This document shows positions 30,176 through 40,731 of a DNA stretch of 47,729 bases, one piece after another (within the stretch, counting starts at the first letter, position 1; each line of letters starts with the position of its first letter). The stretch spans positions 1 through 47,729 of the forward strand of contig JAJRUX010000214.1 of the NCBI GenBank assembly GCA_024277575.1, written 5' to 3'. The DNA is from Gammaproteobacteria bacterium (GTDB lineage Bacteria > Pseudomonadota > Gammaproteobacteria > Thiohalospirales > Thiohalospiraceae). The translations under genes and the position numbers were made by a program. Under the pieces are notes generated by a model. That model did no database searches, had not been told where the DNA came from, and saw nothing but the letters and a program-made list of their open reading frames with translations.

Positions 30176-30206
30176 GCCACTTTTTATTTTTTCATAAGGA
30201 AGTGTT

Positions 30207-32669
30207 GTGATCTTTTTTTCCCAAAACTCTTTTATTTGTGGCTGCTTTCCAGTTCGCCATTGGAATCTCTTGCTGGCTGCGGGGTTTTTATTTTGTGTCG
30301 TGACTCCGGTTGCCGGTGCGTCAGGGCTAAAGTCTCCAGCGGTGGAGCACCGTGCTGCGGTAGCGCAGGCCCGTCAGGGAGAATATGATTCAGCGCTGCA
30401 ACGCCTGTCCGTTTTGGTGAAAGCCTATCCCGCTCGCCCGCTCTTTCTCCATGACTATATCAGTGTTCTTGCTTGGGCCGGGCGTGATGATGAGGTTTTG
30501 GCACAGTTGCCACGGCTCGATCTGAAGCGGACTCCCGGCTATGTTCTCAATGCAATTGGCAAATCGGCTCGTAACCGACAGCAGCCTGAATTGGCCATCA
30601 AAGTCTATCGTGCGGCCCTGAAACGGAAATCTGGCAAACGCCAGGCTCGTCTGGGTCTTGCGCTGAGTCTGGCTGAGGCCGGGCAACCATTTAAGGCTGA
30701 TGAGCAGATGAGGATTCTGCTGAGGAGTGATCCCGATTCTGTCGAGTTGCTGGAGGCGGTGGCCTATGTTAGGCAGGCTGATCGTGACTATGCCGGGGCC
30801 ATCACTGCCTATGACCGTCTGTTGGCTAAGCACCCTGAACATCGCGCTGCCCGGCGTGGCCGGATTCTGAATATGATCCATTTGGGAGCAACCCATGAGG
30901 CGGTTCGCCTGGCGCGTCGCGAAACCGATCTGTTCAGTGCTGAAGAGCATCAACAGATAGCTGCGCATCAAGCAGCAGCGGAGGTGCGTTGGGGGCGGCT
31001 GCCGGCGGTGAATCCTGCGCATCGTCACCGCGATACTGAGCGTGCTATTACTCTGCTGAAAAATCAGTATCAACAGATGGAGGACAAGACAACCCTTTCT
31101 GCCCTGCGCAACCGGTTTGAACTTGTTCATGCCTATCGAAACAGACGCCACATGCGCAAGGCCGTTGCGTTGTATGAGCAGTTGCGTGATCAGGGTGTGA
31201 AACAGTTTCCCCCGTATGTGCAGGCAGCTGCGGGTGAAGCTTATCTCTCCCTGCATCAGCCGGAGCAGGCTGTGGTTCTGCTGAAGCGGGCTGTAAAGGG
31301 ATATCCCGATGATCTGGATGCCCAGTACGCCCTGTACTATGCGTATCTGGAGTCTGGGCAGTATGAAAAGTCACTTGCCCATATTGATGCGCTTGCCGCT
31401 TCGCTACCTGAAAAGGAGTGGCAGCCCGGAGGCAAGGAGTGGCGATGGAGTGCTGACAAACTGTATGCGCAGACCGTTGCTGCTCAGGCTCGTGCCTATG
31501 TTGGCAAACTTGATCTGGCTGAGCGCAGACTTCGTTTACTGGTAGCGCATGCTCCTGCCGATCACGATGCAAGAAATGCCTTGGCTGGTGTTGCATTGTG
31601 GCGGGGATGGCCGCGTCAGGCTCTGACTGAATACCGGATTGTGTTGGCACAGGATCCGGAGAATCTCGGTGCCCGTACCGGTGTTGCCCGGGTGATGTCC
31701 ATGCGGGGTGATGTGGCTGGTACTGATCGTGCCCTGGCGTCCCTGTTTGTTCATTACAGTGATGATCCCCATGTTCAGGATCTGCTTCGTGAAGCAAAGG
31801 TTGGCAAGATGCGGGAGCTTTGGATAGGTGTGAATGGCGGCTCCAGCTCCAGCCTGTATCAAGGTAGCAGTGAACTCACTACCGAAACCTATTATTACGA
31901 TAAGCCCTGGCAACCCGGTCTGCGTCCTTTTGTTTTTCTGCTCTACAGCGAGGCAGATTTTTCCGGACAGACAGCAACCCGCAGTCGGCTGGCTGCAGGG
32001 CTGCACTATCGGGGGCAGGATTTGATACTTCGCGGCAGTATCAGTGATGGTGATGGCTCGCCGGGTATGTCGCTGCAGGGAGACTGGTCATTGACGGATC
32101 GTTGGTATGGCCGTTTGTCGCTGGACAGTTTCAGCAATCAGACACCATTGCAGGCCGAGCTTTCCGGTGTCGAGGCCTGGTCGTTTTCTGCCGGTACAGA
32201 ATACCGTTTTCATGAGAGCCGGAGTCTGGGAATATCTGCGCAATACATGGATTTCGATGATGGTAATCGTCGCCAAACTGTTAGTGCATTCGGACGCCAG
32301 CGTTTGATTAATAGCATGCGTTACAGGCTGGAAGGTGAACTGACCGCATATCGTCAAACCAATAGTGAGGATAGTGCAGCCTATTTCAATCCATCCCGGC
32401 AAAACAGCATTGAATTGGGTTTCAACAATCAGTGGAAAACCTGGCGCCATTACGAAAAATCCATGCATCAGCGTCTGCTGGTCAATGTTGGAACAAGCAG
32501 TCAACAGGGATTTGATACTGAACTGACATGGCGTGTTGGATATGAACATCACTGGAGTTTCAGCCGGCAACTGAGCCTGAGCTACGGTATCAGCCGTGCC
32601 CGCCCTGTCTATGATGGCCGGCAGGAATATAGCACCCGTGGCTTCATGAATTTTTACGCAAGGTTTTGA
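30207..32669 (+). CDS. pgaA: poly-beta-1,6-N-acetyl-D-glucosamine export porin PgaA
   Basis: TPR-rich N-terminal half, C-terminal beta-barrel ending in ...STRGFMNFYARF, followed directly by pgaB-pgaC-pgaD homologues. Confidence 0.92.
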   Translation: MIFFSQNSFICGCFPVRHWNLLLAAGFLFCVVTPVAGASGLKSPAVEHRAAVAQARQGEYDSALQRLSVLVKAYPARPLFLHDYISVLAWAGRDDEVLAQLPRLDLKRTPGYVLNAIGKSARNRQQPELAIKVYRAALKRKSGKRQARLGLALSLAEAGQPFKADEQMRILLRSDPDSVELLEAVAYVRQADRDYAGAITAYDRLLAKHPEHRAARRGRILNMIHLGATHEAVRLARRETDLFSAEEHQQIAAHQAAAEVRWGRLPAVNPAHRHRDTERAITLLKNQYQQMEDKTTLSALRNRFELVHAYRNRRHMRKAVALYEQLRDQGVKQFPPYVQAAAGEAYLSLHQPEQAVVLLKRAVKGYPDDLDAQYALYYAYLESGQYEKSLAHIDALAASLPEKEWQPGGKEWRWSADKLYAQTVAAQARAYVGKLDLAERRLRLLVAHAPADHDARNALAGVALWRGWPRQALTEYRIVLAQDPENLGARTGVARVMSMRGDVAGTDRALASLFVHYSDDPHVQDLLREAKVGKMRELWIGVNGGSSSSLYQGSSELTTETYYYDKPWQPGLRPFVFLLYSEADFSGQTATRSRLAAGLHYRGQDLILRGSISDGDGSPGMSLQGDWSLTDRWYGRLSLDSFSNQTPLQAELSGVEAWSFSAGTEYRFHESRSLGISAQYMDFDDGNRRQTVSAFGRQRLINSMRYRLEGELTAYRQTNSEDSAAYFNPSRQNSIELGFNNQWKTWRHYEKSMHQRLLVNVGTSSQQGFDTELTWRVGYEHHWSFSRQLSLSYGISRARPVYDGRQEYSTRGFMNFYARF

Positions 32670-34648
32670 TGATGAACAAACTGAAAACGAGATCCGGGCA
32701 GTGGGTTAAAGTGCTCCGTCAATTCTGGATGGCGCTTTTTCTCCTGCCGGTTGCAATACCGGTCAGTGCCGAATTGATAGTACTTTCGTACCACGAGGCA
32801 GACCACGCCTTGGGTCACAGAAAGGATTTCAACGCAATGGCTGTGGAGACGACAGAGCTGGCGAAACAGTTCACCTGGCTCAAGGAGCATGGTTATGTTT
32901 CCGTGGGTATTGATGATCTGCTGGCAGCACAACAGGGACAGCGATCTTTGCCGGACAAGGCGGTACTGCTTACCTTTGATGATGGATATCGGGGGATGTA
33001 CCAGCAAGTGTACCCTCTTCTGCGCCTGTTTGACTTTCGTGCTGTGATTGCGGTGGTAGGGCGTTGGCAGGAAACGCCGTTGGCCAAAAAGGTCTTGTAT
33101 GGAAGCGAATGGGTACCGCGCAACTATTTTCTGCGCTGGAACGAGATACGTGAAATGGTGAAATCCGGACGGGTGGAGATCGCATCCCACAGTTATGATC
33201 TTCATCAAGGAGTTCTTGGCAATCCGCAAGGGAACAGACTGCCTGCCGCGGTAAACCGGCGCTACAACGCCAAGACTGGCGGCTATGAAAGTGATGCGCA
33301 GTACCGTAAACGAATTCGCAATGATCTGCAGCGTAACTCCGATCTGATTGCCCGTAGAACAGGAATCCGCCCGCGGGTCATGGTATGGCCGTATGGTGCC
33401 TACAACCAAGTCACCATTGATATTGCTCGAGAGGTGGGCATGCCGATAACCTTGAGCCTGGATGACAGAAAAATGGATATTGAGAACCTTGGCAATGTTG
33501 GTCGTCTGTTGATTGGTCACGGTTCCGATCTGGACAATTTTGTCTGGCAGATCAATAACCACTACAAGCCCCGGATTGAGCCGGTGCGGGTGGTGCACCT
33601 GGATCTTGATTATGTTTATGATCCGGACCCGGCTCAACAGGAGAAGAACCTGGGCAGGCTTCTGGATCGGGTCAAGGAGATGGGGGTAAATACTGTTTAT
33701 CTGCAGGCGTTCGCCGATCCCGATGGCGATGGTAATACAGATGCCCTCTATTTCCCCAACCGCCATTTGCCGGTGCGTGCTGATCTGTTCAATCGTACGG
33801 CCTGGCAGTTGCGTACGCGTGTCGGGGTAAAAGTCTATGCGTGGTTGCCGGTACTTGCTTACGACCTGCCATCGAACCACCCATTGGCCGGGATGCGAGT
33901 TATTGCCGCACCATCACGCAAGCCGGGAACAGAGAGCTATCGGCGTCTGTCGCCATTCAGTGAACAGGCGTTGCGTTTTGTTGGTGATATCTATGAAGAC
34001 CTGGCAAAGCATGCACATATCGACGGCCTGATTTTTCATGATGACGCCTATCTGGATGACTATGAAGATGCCAGCAAATGGGCGCTTTCAGCCTACAAGA
34101 AACGCTGGAACTTGCCGCCAGATATCGGCGTGATTCGACGTGATCCAGAGCTGTTCGCGCGCTGGTCGTTACTCAAGACAGAAGCCTTGGCCCAGTGGAC
34201 CGATGTGCTGACTGAACGTGCCCGCAGGTACCGCCCAAAAATTAAAACAGCGCGCAACATGTATGCTTCGGTGATTATGAACCCGGAAGCTGAAACCTGG
34301 TTTGCCCAGTCCATGGAAGTGTTTCTGAAGCATTATGACCACACTGCTGTGATGGCCATGCCGTACATGGAAAATGCCAAGGATCCAGAGGTCTGGCTGA
34401 AGGAGCTGGTCGCCCGTGTTGCCACCATTCCAGGCGCCCTTGACAGGACTGTGTTTGAATTGCAGAGCGTTGACTGGCGTAGTAAGAAACCCATTGATGG
34501 TGTGACGCTGTCTCGTCAGATGCGGTTGCTGCAGCGCAATGGTGTTATCAATTTTGGTTACTATCCTGATGACTTTATCCAGGGACGGCCGGCGCTTGAA
34601 ACGATCAGGCCTGTTATCTCCCTGAAAATTACCCCGAAGGAGTATTAG
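32669..34648 (+). CDS. pgaB: poly-beta-1,6-N-acetyl-D-glucosamine N-deacetylase PgaB (deacetylase + C-terminal glycosidase-like domain)
   Basis: LLTFDDGYRGMYQQVYPLL (NodB-like), IASHSYDLHQGVLGNPQGN, RVMVWPYGAYN, C-terminal RVVHLDLDYVYDPDPAQQEKNLGRLLDRVKEMGVNTVYLQAFADPDGDG. Confidence 0.95.
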   Translation: MMNKLKTRSGQWVKVLRQFWMALFLLPVAIPVSAELIVLSYHEADHALGHRKDFNAMAVETTELAKQFTWLKEHGYVSVGIDDLLAAQQGQRSLPDKAVLLTFDDGYRGMYQQVYPLLRLFDFRAVIAVVGRWQETPLAKKVLYGSEWVPRNYFLRWNEIREMVKSGRVEIASHSYDLHQGVLGNPQGNRLPAAVNRRYNAKTGGYESDAQYRKRIRNDLQRNSDLIARRTGIRPRVMVWPYGAYNQVTIDIAREVGMPITLSLDDRKMDIENLGNVGRLLIGHGSDLDNFVWQINNHYKPRIEPVRVVHLDLDYVYDPDPAQQEKNLGRLLDRVKEMGVNTVYLQAFADPDGDGNTDALYFPNRHLPVRADLFNRTAWQLRTRVGVKVYAWLPVLAYDLPSNHPLAGMRVIAAPSRKPGTESYRRLSPFSEQALRFVGDIYEDLAKHAHIDGLIFHDDAYLDDYEDASKWALSAYKKRWNLPPDIGVIRRDPELFARWSLLKTEALAQWTDVLTERARRYRPKIKTARNMYASVIMNPEAETWFAQSMEVFLKHYDHTAVMAMPYMENAKDPEVWLKELVARVATIPGALDRTVFELQSVDWRSKKPIDGVTLSRQMRLLQRNGVINFGYYPDDFIQGRPALETIRPVISLKITPKEY

Positions 34649-34650
34649 CA

Positions 34651-35916
34651 ATGGAAAGCTCATTTCCAGACTATCTTGGCGTGGCGCTGACCTTTGCCTA
34701 TTTCTACCCCTTGGCCATGGCATATGTGTGGATGGTAGGGGGGGTGCTGTACTATTTTCAATGGGAGCATGGTCGCCCTGTTGGCGCCTTGCCACCGAGC
34801 AGCATGGCTGATTATCCTGCGGTAAGCCTGTTGGTTCCCTGCCATAACGAAGGAGAAAATCTGCGTGAGACTATCGCGGCACTGAATGGTCAGAATTATC
34901 CCGAGTTTGAGATTATCGCCATCAATGACGGTAGTACGGATGGTACCCCTGAGCTGCTGGATGAACTGGCCCGACAGTATCCCCGGTTGCGGGTAGTTCA
35001 TCTGGCAGAAAACCAGGGAAAACCCACCGCGTTACGGATGGGCGCAATGGCATCGCCTCATGAGTTTCTGATCTGTGTTGATGGTGATGCTTTGCTGGAT
35101 GCCAATGCCACTGGCTGGATTATGCAGCACTTTGTTGCCAGCCGTCGCGTGGGTGCGGTTACCGGGAATCCGCGCGTGCGTACTCGTTCCACCTTACTGG
35201 GCAAGATCCAGGTGGGTGAATTCTCCTCAATTGTCGGGCTTATCAAGCGCGCGCAGCGTATCTACGGCCGAGTGTTTACGGTCTCCGGCGTGGTTGCCGG
35301 GTTTCGGAAATCGGCACTGCAGGAGGTGGATTACTGGAGCATGGATGCCATTACCGAAGATATCGATGTCAGCTGGAAGCTGCAGCTGCGAGGCTGGGAT
35401 ATCCGTTTCGAGTCCAATGCCCTGTGCTGGATTTTGATGCCGGAAACGCTCAAGGGTTTATGGCGCCAGCGTCTACGCTGGGCCCAGGGCGGTGTTGAGG
35501 TGTTTACCCGCTATTTGCCGCAGATCCTGACCTTTCGCCAGCGGCGGATGTGGTTGTTGTGTGCCGAATATCTGATCAGTGTGCTATGGGCCTATACCAT
35601 CATTTGTCTGTTTGTCCTCTGGCTGCTGATACAGCTGGTTCCCCAGATGGAGGGAGTGGCCTCACTTTCCATGATGCCGGGCTCTACCAGTTTGTTGCTG
35701 GGAGCAACCTGTCTGATCCAGTTCGCCGTCGCTTTCTTTATTGATGGGCGCTACGAGAAGGGGCTGGGCCGGCTCTACTACTGGATGCTGTGGTATCCAC
35801 TGGTTTACTGGTTGATCAATATGTTGACCCTGGCAGCGGCCGTTCCCAAGGCGCTGCTGACCCCGCGTGGCCCGCGAGCCACCTGGGTTAGCCCTGACAG
35901 AGGAGTGCGTCCATGA
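34651..35916 (+). CDS. pgaC: poly-beta-1,6-N-acetyl-D-glucosamine synthase PgaC (GT2)
   Basis: VSLLVPCHNEGENLRETIAALNGQNYPEFEIIAINDGSTDGTPELLDEL...AITEDIDVSWKLQLRGW...QRLRWAQGG. Confidence 0.96.
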   Translation: MESSFPDYLGVALTFAYFYPLAMAYVWMVGGVLYYFQWEHGRPVGALPPSSMADYPAVSLLVPCHNEGENLRETIAALNGQNYPEFEIIAINDGSTDGTPELLDELARQYPRLRVVHLAENQGKPTALRMGAMASPHEFLICVDGDALLDANATGWIMQHFVASRRVGAVTGNPRVRTRSTLLGKIQVGEFSSIVGLIKRAQRIYGRVFTVSGVVAGFRKSALQEVDYWSMDAITEDIDVSWKLQLRGWDIRFESNALCWILMPETLKGLWRQRLRWAQGGVEVFTRYLPQILTFRQRRMWLLCAEYLISVLWAYTIICLFVLWLLIQLVPQMEGVASLSMMPGSTSLLLGATCLIQFAVAFFIDGRYEKGLGRLYYWMLWYPLVYWLINMLTLAAAVPKALLTPRGPRATWVSPDRGVRP

Positions 35917-36488
35917 GTTCATTGATTATTGAAAGCCCTCACCGTCAGGGGGTGGTTCGCCGGGTTTTCCAGGGTGGTCTTACGTTGTTTTTCTGGGGGT
36001 TGTGGATCTATTTGATGTTGCCTCTGGTTGCACCGCTGGTGGCTGCTGCGGGTGTGGAGCATTCGTTATTTGTCTCTGCGGAGCCTGTTGACTATCTCAA
36101 ATTTCTGTTTCCGATCCTGCTTTTTGTTGGTGTGGTCATGCTAAGTATGGAGCTGTGGGTAATATACAATATCTTTCTGCACCGCCGTAACAACCGGCAG
36201 GAGCCGTTTAGCATTGTTTACCGGAGTCAACTGGCAAGCCACTTCGGCGTTTCTCCTCATAAGCTGGCTGGGTGGCACCGTTCTGAACAGATGACCATCC
36301 GGCTCACCGAGCATGGAAAGGTCTATGATGTCGAGGTTAAAAAGGCGTCCGTGGCAAGGTCGCGAACCCGCAGGCGGGGTACTGTCGGATCGCAGGTAAA
36401 AAACTGTGTGAAACGGTTGAACAGGAGTAAGCTCTACCAAAAGGGAAGGGGAAATAACAGTTCCCGTTTGAACGGTGTCTCACCTTGA
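35913..36488 (+). CDS. pgaD: PgaD-like subunit
   Basis: Two TM segments (GGLTLFFWGLWIYLMLPLVAPLVAAAGV; FLFPILLFVGVVMLSMELWVIYNIFLH); ATGA overlap with pgaC; operon position. Confidence 0.85.
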   Translation: MSSLIIESPHRQGVVRRVFQGGLTLFFWGLWIYLMLPLVAPLVAAAGVEHSLFVSAEPVDYLKFLFPILLFVGVVMLSMELWVIYNIFLHRRNNRQEPFSIVYRSQLASHFGVSPHKLAGWHRSEQMTIRLTEHGKVYDVEVKKASVARSRTRRRGTVGSQVKNCVKRLNRSKLYQKGRGNNSSRLNGVSP

Positions 36489-37433
36489 CGAAGTACTCGT
36501 TGTAACTGGTTTTGGCAAGTCGAGCTGTTTGATACAACGCAAAGGGGCGTTCTTGATAGCGTCATGGATTGCCTGGATGGCTTCGTCGCGATGAAAGCTT
36601 TTGCGCCAGGCGAGCGCCACGCGGCGGGTTGGAACCGGGTTTTCAAACTGTTTGACTGCGATCAGGTACTGATTATAGATATCCACCCCTGCTGCGGTAC
36701 AAGGTAGTATGGTAACCCCGAGACCAGAGGCAACCATATGGCGAATGGTTTCCAGCGAGCTGCCGATCTGGGCGCCTTGGCTCTCCTCGCTGGACCGGAT
36801 ACAACCGGGGCAGACCTCCAGGATCTGATCGCGGAAACAGTGCCCCGGCCCAAGCATCAGAGGATGTTCGGCAGCAAGCTGCTGTGGATTGATCCGTTTT
36901 TCATTTTTCCAGGGATGTGTGGCCGGAATGACAATGACAAAAGATTCGTCATAGAGCGGCCAAGTGATGATTCCCGGTTCTTCCAGTGGCAGGGAGAGTA
37001 TGGCCACATCAATGCTGCCGCGCTTCAGTTTTTCAATCAGACCGGCGGTATAGTCTTCATCCACCTGTAGCGGCATCTGTGGAGCGGTGCTGTGCAGCTC
37101 CGGGATCAGGTGGGGGAGCAGGTAGGGACCAATGGTGAATATGGCGCCTACCCGGAGTGGTCCACAAAGCGGGTCACCTCCATGCCGGGCAATTTCCTTG
37201 ATCCGCCCGGCTTCTTCCAGCACCCGTTGTGCCTGCTCAATCACCCGTTCACCTGCCGGGGTAGGGGTAATTCCTCCTGGTCCCCGTTCAAACAGAGTGA
37301 TACCCAGCTCCTCCTCCAGCTTTTTGACGCCCATGCTGAGCGTCGGCTGGCTGACAAAACAGGATTCTGCCGCACGGCCGAAATGCTGCTCCCGGGCGAC
37401 GGCGATGATGTAACGTAGTTCAGTGAGCGTCAT
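36480..37433 (-). CDS. oxyR: OxyR-type LysR hydrogen-peroxide regulator
   Basis: MTLTELRYIIAVAREQHFGRAAESCFVSQPTLSMGVKKLEEELG; redox-Cys region LGPGHCFRDQILEVCPGC. Confidence 0.93.
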   Translation of the reverse strand: MTLTELRYIIAVAREQHFGRAAESCFVSQPTLSMGVKKLEEELGITLFERGPGGITPTPAGERVIEQAQRVLEEAGRIKEIARHGGDPLCGPLRVGAIFTIGPYLLPHLIPELHSTAPQMPLQVDEDYTAGLIEKLKRGSIDVAILSLPLEEPGIITWPLYDESFVIVIPATHPWKNEKRINPQQLAAEHPLMLGPGHCFRDQILEVCPGCIRSSEESQGAQIGSSLETIRHMVASGLGVTILPCTAAGVDIYNQYLIAVKQFENPVPTRRVALAWRKSFHRDEAIQAIHDAIKNAPLRCIKQLDLPKPVTTSTSSR

Positions 37434-37446
37434 AGCTATATTCTAT
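37432..37446. promoter_or_regulatory. candidate OxyR half-site pair overlapping the oxyR start
   Basis: ATAG-CTATATT-CTAT matches the established OxyR ATAG-N7-CTAT element; the distal pair (ATAA...TGAT) is degenerate. Confidence 0.65.
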
Positions 37447-37543
37447 CAGACAAATAAAAACAATTGATTTCAAAAATATTAGAGTATGACGTAATATCTG
37501 TTGCGTAGTTTCACTGAATGTAATTAATGTTAGGAGTCAACAT

Positions 37544-38284
37544 ATGTTTAAAAACCTTGAAGGCAGTCGTGTACCGCAGGTCACTTTCCGTATCCGTCAG
37601 AGTGGTGAGTGGCAGAACCTTACCACCGATGACCTGTTCAGCAATAGGACAGTGGTTGTTTTTTCACTGCCGGGGGCGTTTACGCCCACCTGTTCCGGCA
37701 GCCATGTTCCTCGTTTCAATGAGCTGGCAGATGTACTCAAGAGCAACGGTGTGGATGACATTATCTGTATGTCGGTCAATGATACCTTCGTCATGAATGA
37801 GTGGAAAAAGACCCAGCAGGCAGACAATATCACTTTCATTCCGGATGGCAACGGCGAGTTTACAGAAGGGATGGGGATGCTGGTGGAGAAAAATGATCTG
37901 GGCTTCGGCAAGCGTTCCTGGCGCTACTCCATGCTGGTAAAGGATGGTGTGATTGAGAAGATGTTTATCGAACCGGATGTGCCGGGAGATCCGTTTGAGG
38001 TGTCTGACGCAGATACCATGCTGGAGTACATCAATCCGAACGCCGCCAAACCGGATGATGTGGTCATCTTCACCAAGGCCGGCTGTCCTTTCTGTGCCAG
38101 AGCCAAAGGGATACTGTGTGATGCCGGTGTCGATTTTGAGGAGATTCAGCTGGGACAGGGGCTTAGTATCCGGGCGGTGCGTGCCGCGACAGGAGCAGAT
38201 TCGGTGCCACAGGTGTTTGTCAACGGTAAGTATCTTGGCGACTCGGCTGCTGTAGTCGAGCGTTTCCAGAACAAGATTGTCTAA
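37544..38284 (+). CDS. hybrid peroxiredoxin-glutaredoxin (PGdx)
   Basis: Prx5 domain [27 protein letters not shown] fused to glutaredoxin [28 protein letters not shown]...[19 protein letters not shown]. Confidence 0.96.
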   Translation: MFKNLEGSRVPQVTFRIRQSGEWQNLTTDDLFSNRTVVVFSLPGAFTPTCSGSHVPRFNELADVLKSNGVDDIICMSVNDTFVMNEWKKTQQADNITFIPDGNGEFTEGMGMLVEKNDLGFGKRSWRYSMLVKDGVIEKMFIEPDVPGDPFEVSDADTMLEYINPNAAKPDDVVIFTKAGCPFCARAKGILCDAGVDFEEIQLGQGLSIRAVRAATGADSVPQVFVNGKYLGDSAAVVERFQNKIV

Positions 38285-38315
38285 TAACAGACTGCACTGT
38301 TGCTGATAAAATCGG

Positions 38316-38343
38316 GATGGGAGCAATGCTCCCATCTTTTCTT
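38316..38343 (+). terminator. rho-independent terminator downstream of PGdx
   Basis: GATGGGAGC-AAT-GCTCCCATC followed by TTTTCTT. Confidence 0.9.
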
Positions 38344-38362
38344 AACGAAAGGAGTTACGACC

Positions 38363-38746
38363 ATGTACAGTTTTTCCGCGGAAGTTTCAGGTGGTTACGA
38401 TGAGGTATTGGCAAAGGTTGTCGAGGCGCTCAAGGCGGAGGGGTTTGGTATTATCACCGAGATTGATATCAAGGAGACCATGAAAAAGAAGCTGGATATC
38501 GAGAAACTTCCCTACAAAATTCTGGGTGCCTGCAATCCGGGACTGGCCAATCAGGCACTGGAAGCCGATCCGGATATCGGTTTGCTGTTGCCTTGCAACG
38601 TGGTGGTGCGTGAAGAGCGGGATGGTTCGGTTACCGTTGCCTTTATGGATCCCGTTGCGGTACTTGGTCTGACCGACAAAAGCGAAATTGAACAGCTGGC
38701 AAGGGATGTCCGTTCCAGACTGGAGCGTGTTCGGGATGCGCTGTGA
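38363..38746 (+). CDS. DUF302 domain protein
   Basis: [44 protein letters not shown]...[32 protein letters not shown]. Confidence 0.95.
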   Translation: MYSFSAEVSGGYDEVLAKVVEALKAEGFGIITEIDIKETMKKKLDIEKLPYKILGACNPGLANQALEADPDIGLLLPCNVVVREERDGSVTVAFMDPVAVLGLTDKSEIEQLARDVRSRLERVRDAL

Positions 38747-39576
38747 CCGCCATGTCTGTGATGGAGAAGAAACGGCGCACAGAGTTCAACAAACTTCGTA
38801 AACGCCTGCGCCGACAGGTCGGGCAGGCTATAGAGGATTTCAACATGATCGAGGAGGGCGACCGGATTATGGTCTGTCTCTCCGGTGGCAAGGACTCCCA
38901 TACCTTGCTGGATATCCTGTTAAGTCTGCAGCGTAGCGCGCCGGTTACCTTTGAGCTGATAGCGGTAAATCTTGATCAGAAACAGCCGGGATTTCCCGCC
39001 CATGTGCTGCCGGACTATCTGGCAGAGCGGGGCGTTCCTTTCCATGTTATCGAGCAGGATACCTACAGTGTAGTGAAGCAGATTGTTCCGGAAGGGAAAA
39101 CAATGTGCAGCCTCTGCTCACGGCTGCGCCGGGGTTCCCTGTATACCTTTGCTGCGGAACAGGGCATGACAAAGATTGCACTGGGCCATCACCGGGACGA
39201 TATGATCGAGACTCTGTTTCTGAATATGTTTCACGGCAGCAAACTCAAAAGCATGCCACCCAAGTTGCGTACCGATGATGGCCGGCATATCGTGATTCGT
39301 CCGCTGGCCTACTGTAGTGAACGGGATATTGAGGCTTATGCTGCTGCCCGGGAGTTTCCCATTATTCCCTGTTCGCTGTGTGGCTCGCAGGACAATCTGC
39401 AGCGCCAGATGATAAAAAAGATACTGCAGGCGTGGGAGAAGCAGTCTCCCGGGCGGCTGGAAAATATCTTTCGCAGTATGCAGAATGTTGTTCCCTCTCA
39501 TCTGGCGGATGGTGAACTTTTTGACTTCAAGGGGTTGGCAACAAACAGCGGGGAAACAGAGGTGCAAGAGGGGTAA
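38743..39576 (+). CDS. ttcA: tRNA 2-thiocytidine(32) synthetase TtcA
   Basis: [73 protein letters not shown]. Confidence 0.96.
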   Translation: MTAMSVMEKKRRTEFNKLRKRLRRQVGQAIEDFNMIEEGDRIMVCLSGGKDSHTLLDILLSLQRSAPVTFELIAVNLDQKQPGFPAHVLPDYLAERGVPFHVIEQDTYSVVKQIVPEGKTMCSLCSRLRRGSLYTFAAEQGMTKIALGHHRDDMIETLFLNMFHGSKLKSMPPKLRTDDGRHIVIRPLAYCSERDIEAYAAAREFPIIPCSLCGSQDNLQRQMIKKILQAWEKQSPGRLENIFRSMQNVVPSHLADGELFDFKGLATNSGETEVQEG

Positions 39577-39732
39577 CTCCGGGAGCGAAATTCCGCTGCT
39601 TTTGTCGCTCGAAAACATGAACCGGGTCTCACTATTTACAGAAGTATTGGCATAGGATTATCAGCCTGTGAATGCAGTGAACTTGAAAACCCTGTTCAGG
39701 TCTTACTGTATTAGAGTCAGCCAGGAGGCCTT

Positions 39733-40731
39733 ATGACCCATTCCCTAGATAACGTGCGTGCGATTGCCCGGGTGAGTAGTAATGCACTGCTGCAGAAGCA
39801 CAACGTGGTAGCTACCGGCATCGGCTACAAGTACACCAGAGGGCAGCGTACCGATACGGTCTGTATTGTCTGTTCTGTGGAAAAAAAGGTTTCCATATCA
39901 GAGCTTAAACAGGAGGATCGTGTTCCCGAAGATATTGATGGTCTGCCAACTGACGTAGTGGAAACCGGGCCGATCAGGGCGCTGCAGTCCACTACCGGGC
40001 GGTTCCGTCCGGCTCCTGGAGGAGTAAGCATCGGTCATCGTGATATAACCGCAGGTACACTGGGGTGTGTGGTGCGCCGGGATGGACAGCTCCATATTCT
40101 GTCCAACAATCATGTGCTGGCCAACAGTAACGATGCCAGCATTGGTGATCCCATCCTGCAGCCGGGTCCTCATGATGGCGGGCGGCTTCCCGAAGACAAA
40201 CTTGCCGTCCTGTCTGATTTTGTACCGATCAAATTTGAAGGGGCGCCGAGCTCGTGCGGTGTGGCGGGAGCGGTCGTCAACACTGCCAATACCCTTGCTG
40301 GCTGGTTTGGCAGCGACACGCGGCTGAAAGCGGTGAGCGCGCAGGTAGAGGCAAACAAGGTGGATGCAGCCATTGCTCGTCCCATACAGGATAGCGATGT
40401 GAGTGAGGAGATTCTGCACATCGGTCCAATCAAGGGGTTGGCTCAGGGGGAGTTGGGTATGGCGATAAAGAAATGTGGTCGCACCACAGGCTTTACCCAG
40501 GGAGAGATTCAGCAGATCGATGTGACTGTAAAGGTTCAGTATGGTGGCGGGCGTGTAGCATTGTTCACTGAACAGCTGCTGGCTGGCGCCATGAGTCAGG
40601 GGGGTGACAGCGGATCAGCCATGCTTGACGAGTCTGATAAGCTGGTAGGGTTGCTGTTTGCGGGAAGTGATAACAGCACGATAATCAACCGGGTAGAGAA
40701 CGTGTTCTCTTCATTGAATCTTTCCCTGTGA
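39733..40731 (+). CDS. NAL1-like / trypsin-like serine protease
   Basis: TLGCVVRRDGQLHILSNNHVLANSNDASIGDPILQPGPHDGG (His motif), DAAIARP (Asp candidate), MSQGGDSGSAMLDESDKLVGLLFAGS (Ser motif). Confidence 0.85.
   Translation: MTHSLDNVRAIARVSSNALLQKHNVVATGIGYKYTRGQRTDTVCIVCSVEKKVSISELKQEDRVPEDIDGLPTDVVETGPIRALQSTTGRFRPAPGGVSIGHRDITAGTLGCVVRRDGQLHILSNNHVLANSNDASIGDPILQPGPHDGGRLPEDKLAVLSDFVPIKFEGAPSSCGVAGAVVNTANTLAGWFGSDTRLKAVSAQVEANKVDAAIARPIQDSDVSEEILHIGPIKGLAQGELGMAIKKCGRTTGFTQGEIQQIDVTVKVQYGGGRVALFTEQLLAGAMSQGGDSGSAMLDESDKLVGLLFAGSDNSTIINRVENVFSSLNLSL

Noticed and set aside
32654-33880. 408-aa minus-strand ORF opposite pgaB
   Set aside because: Antisense shadow; PgaB catalytic motifs are on the + strand.
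39583-39610. GAGCGA...TCGCTC hairpin after ttcA as terminator
   Set aside because: Six-bp stem with a long loop and no T-tract.
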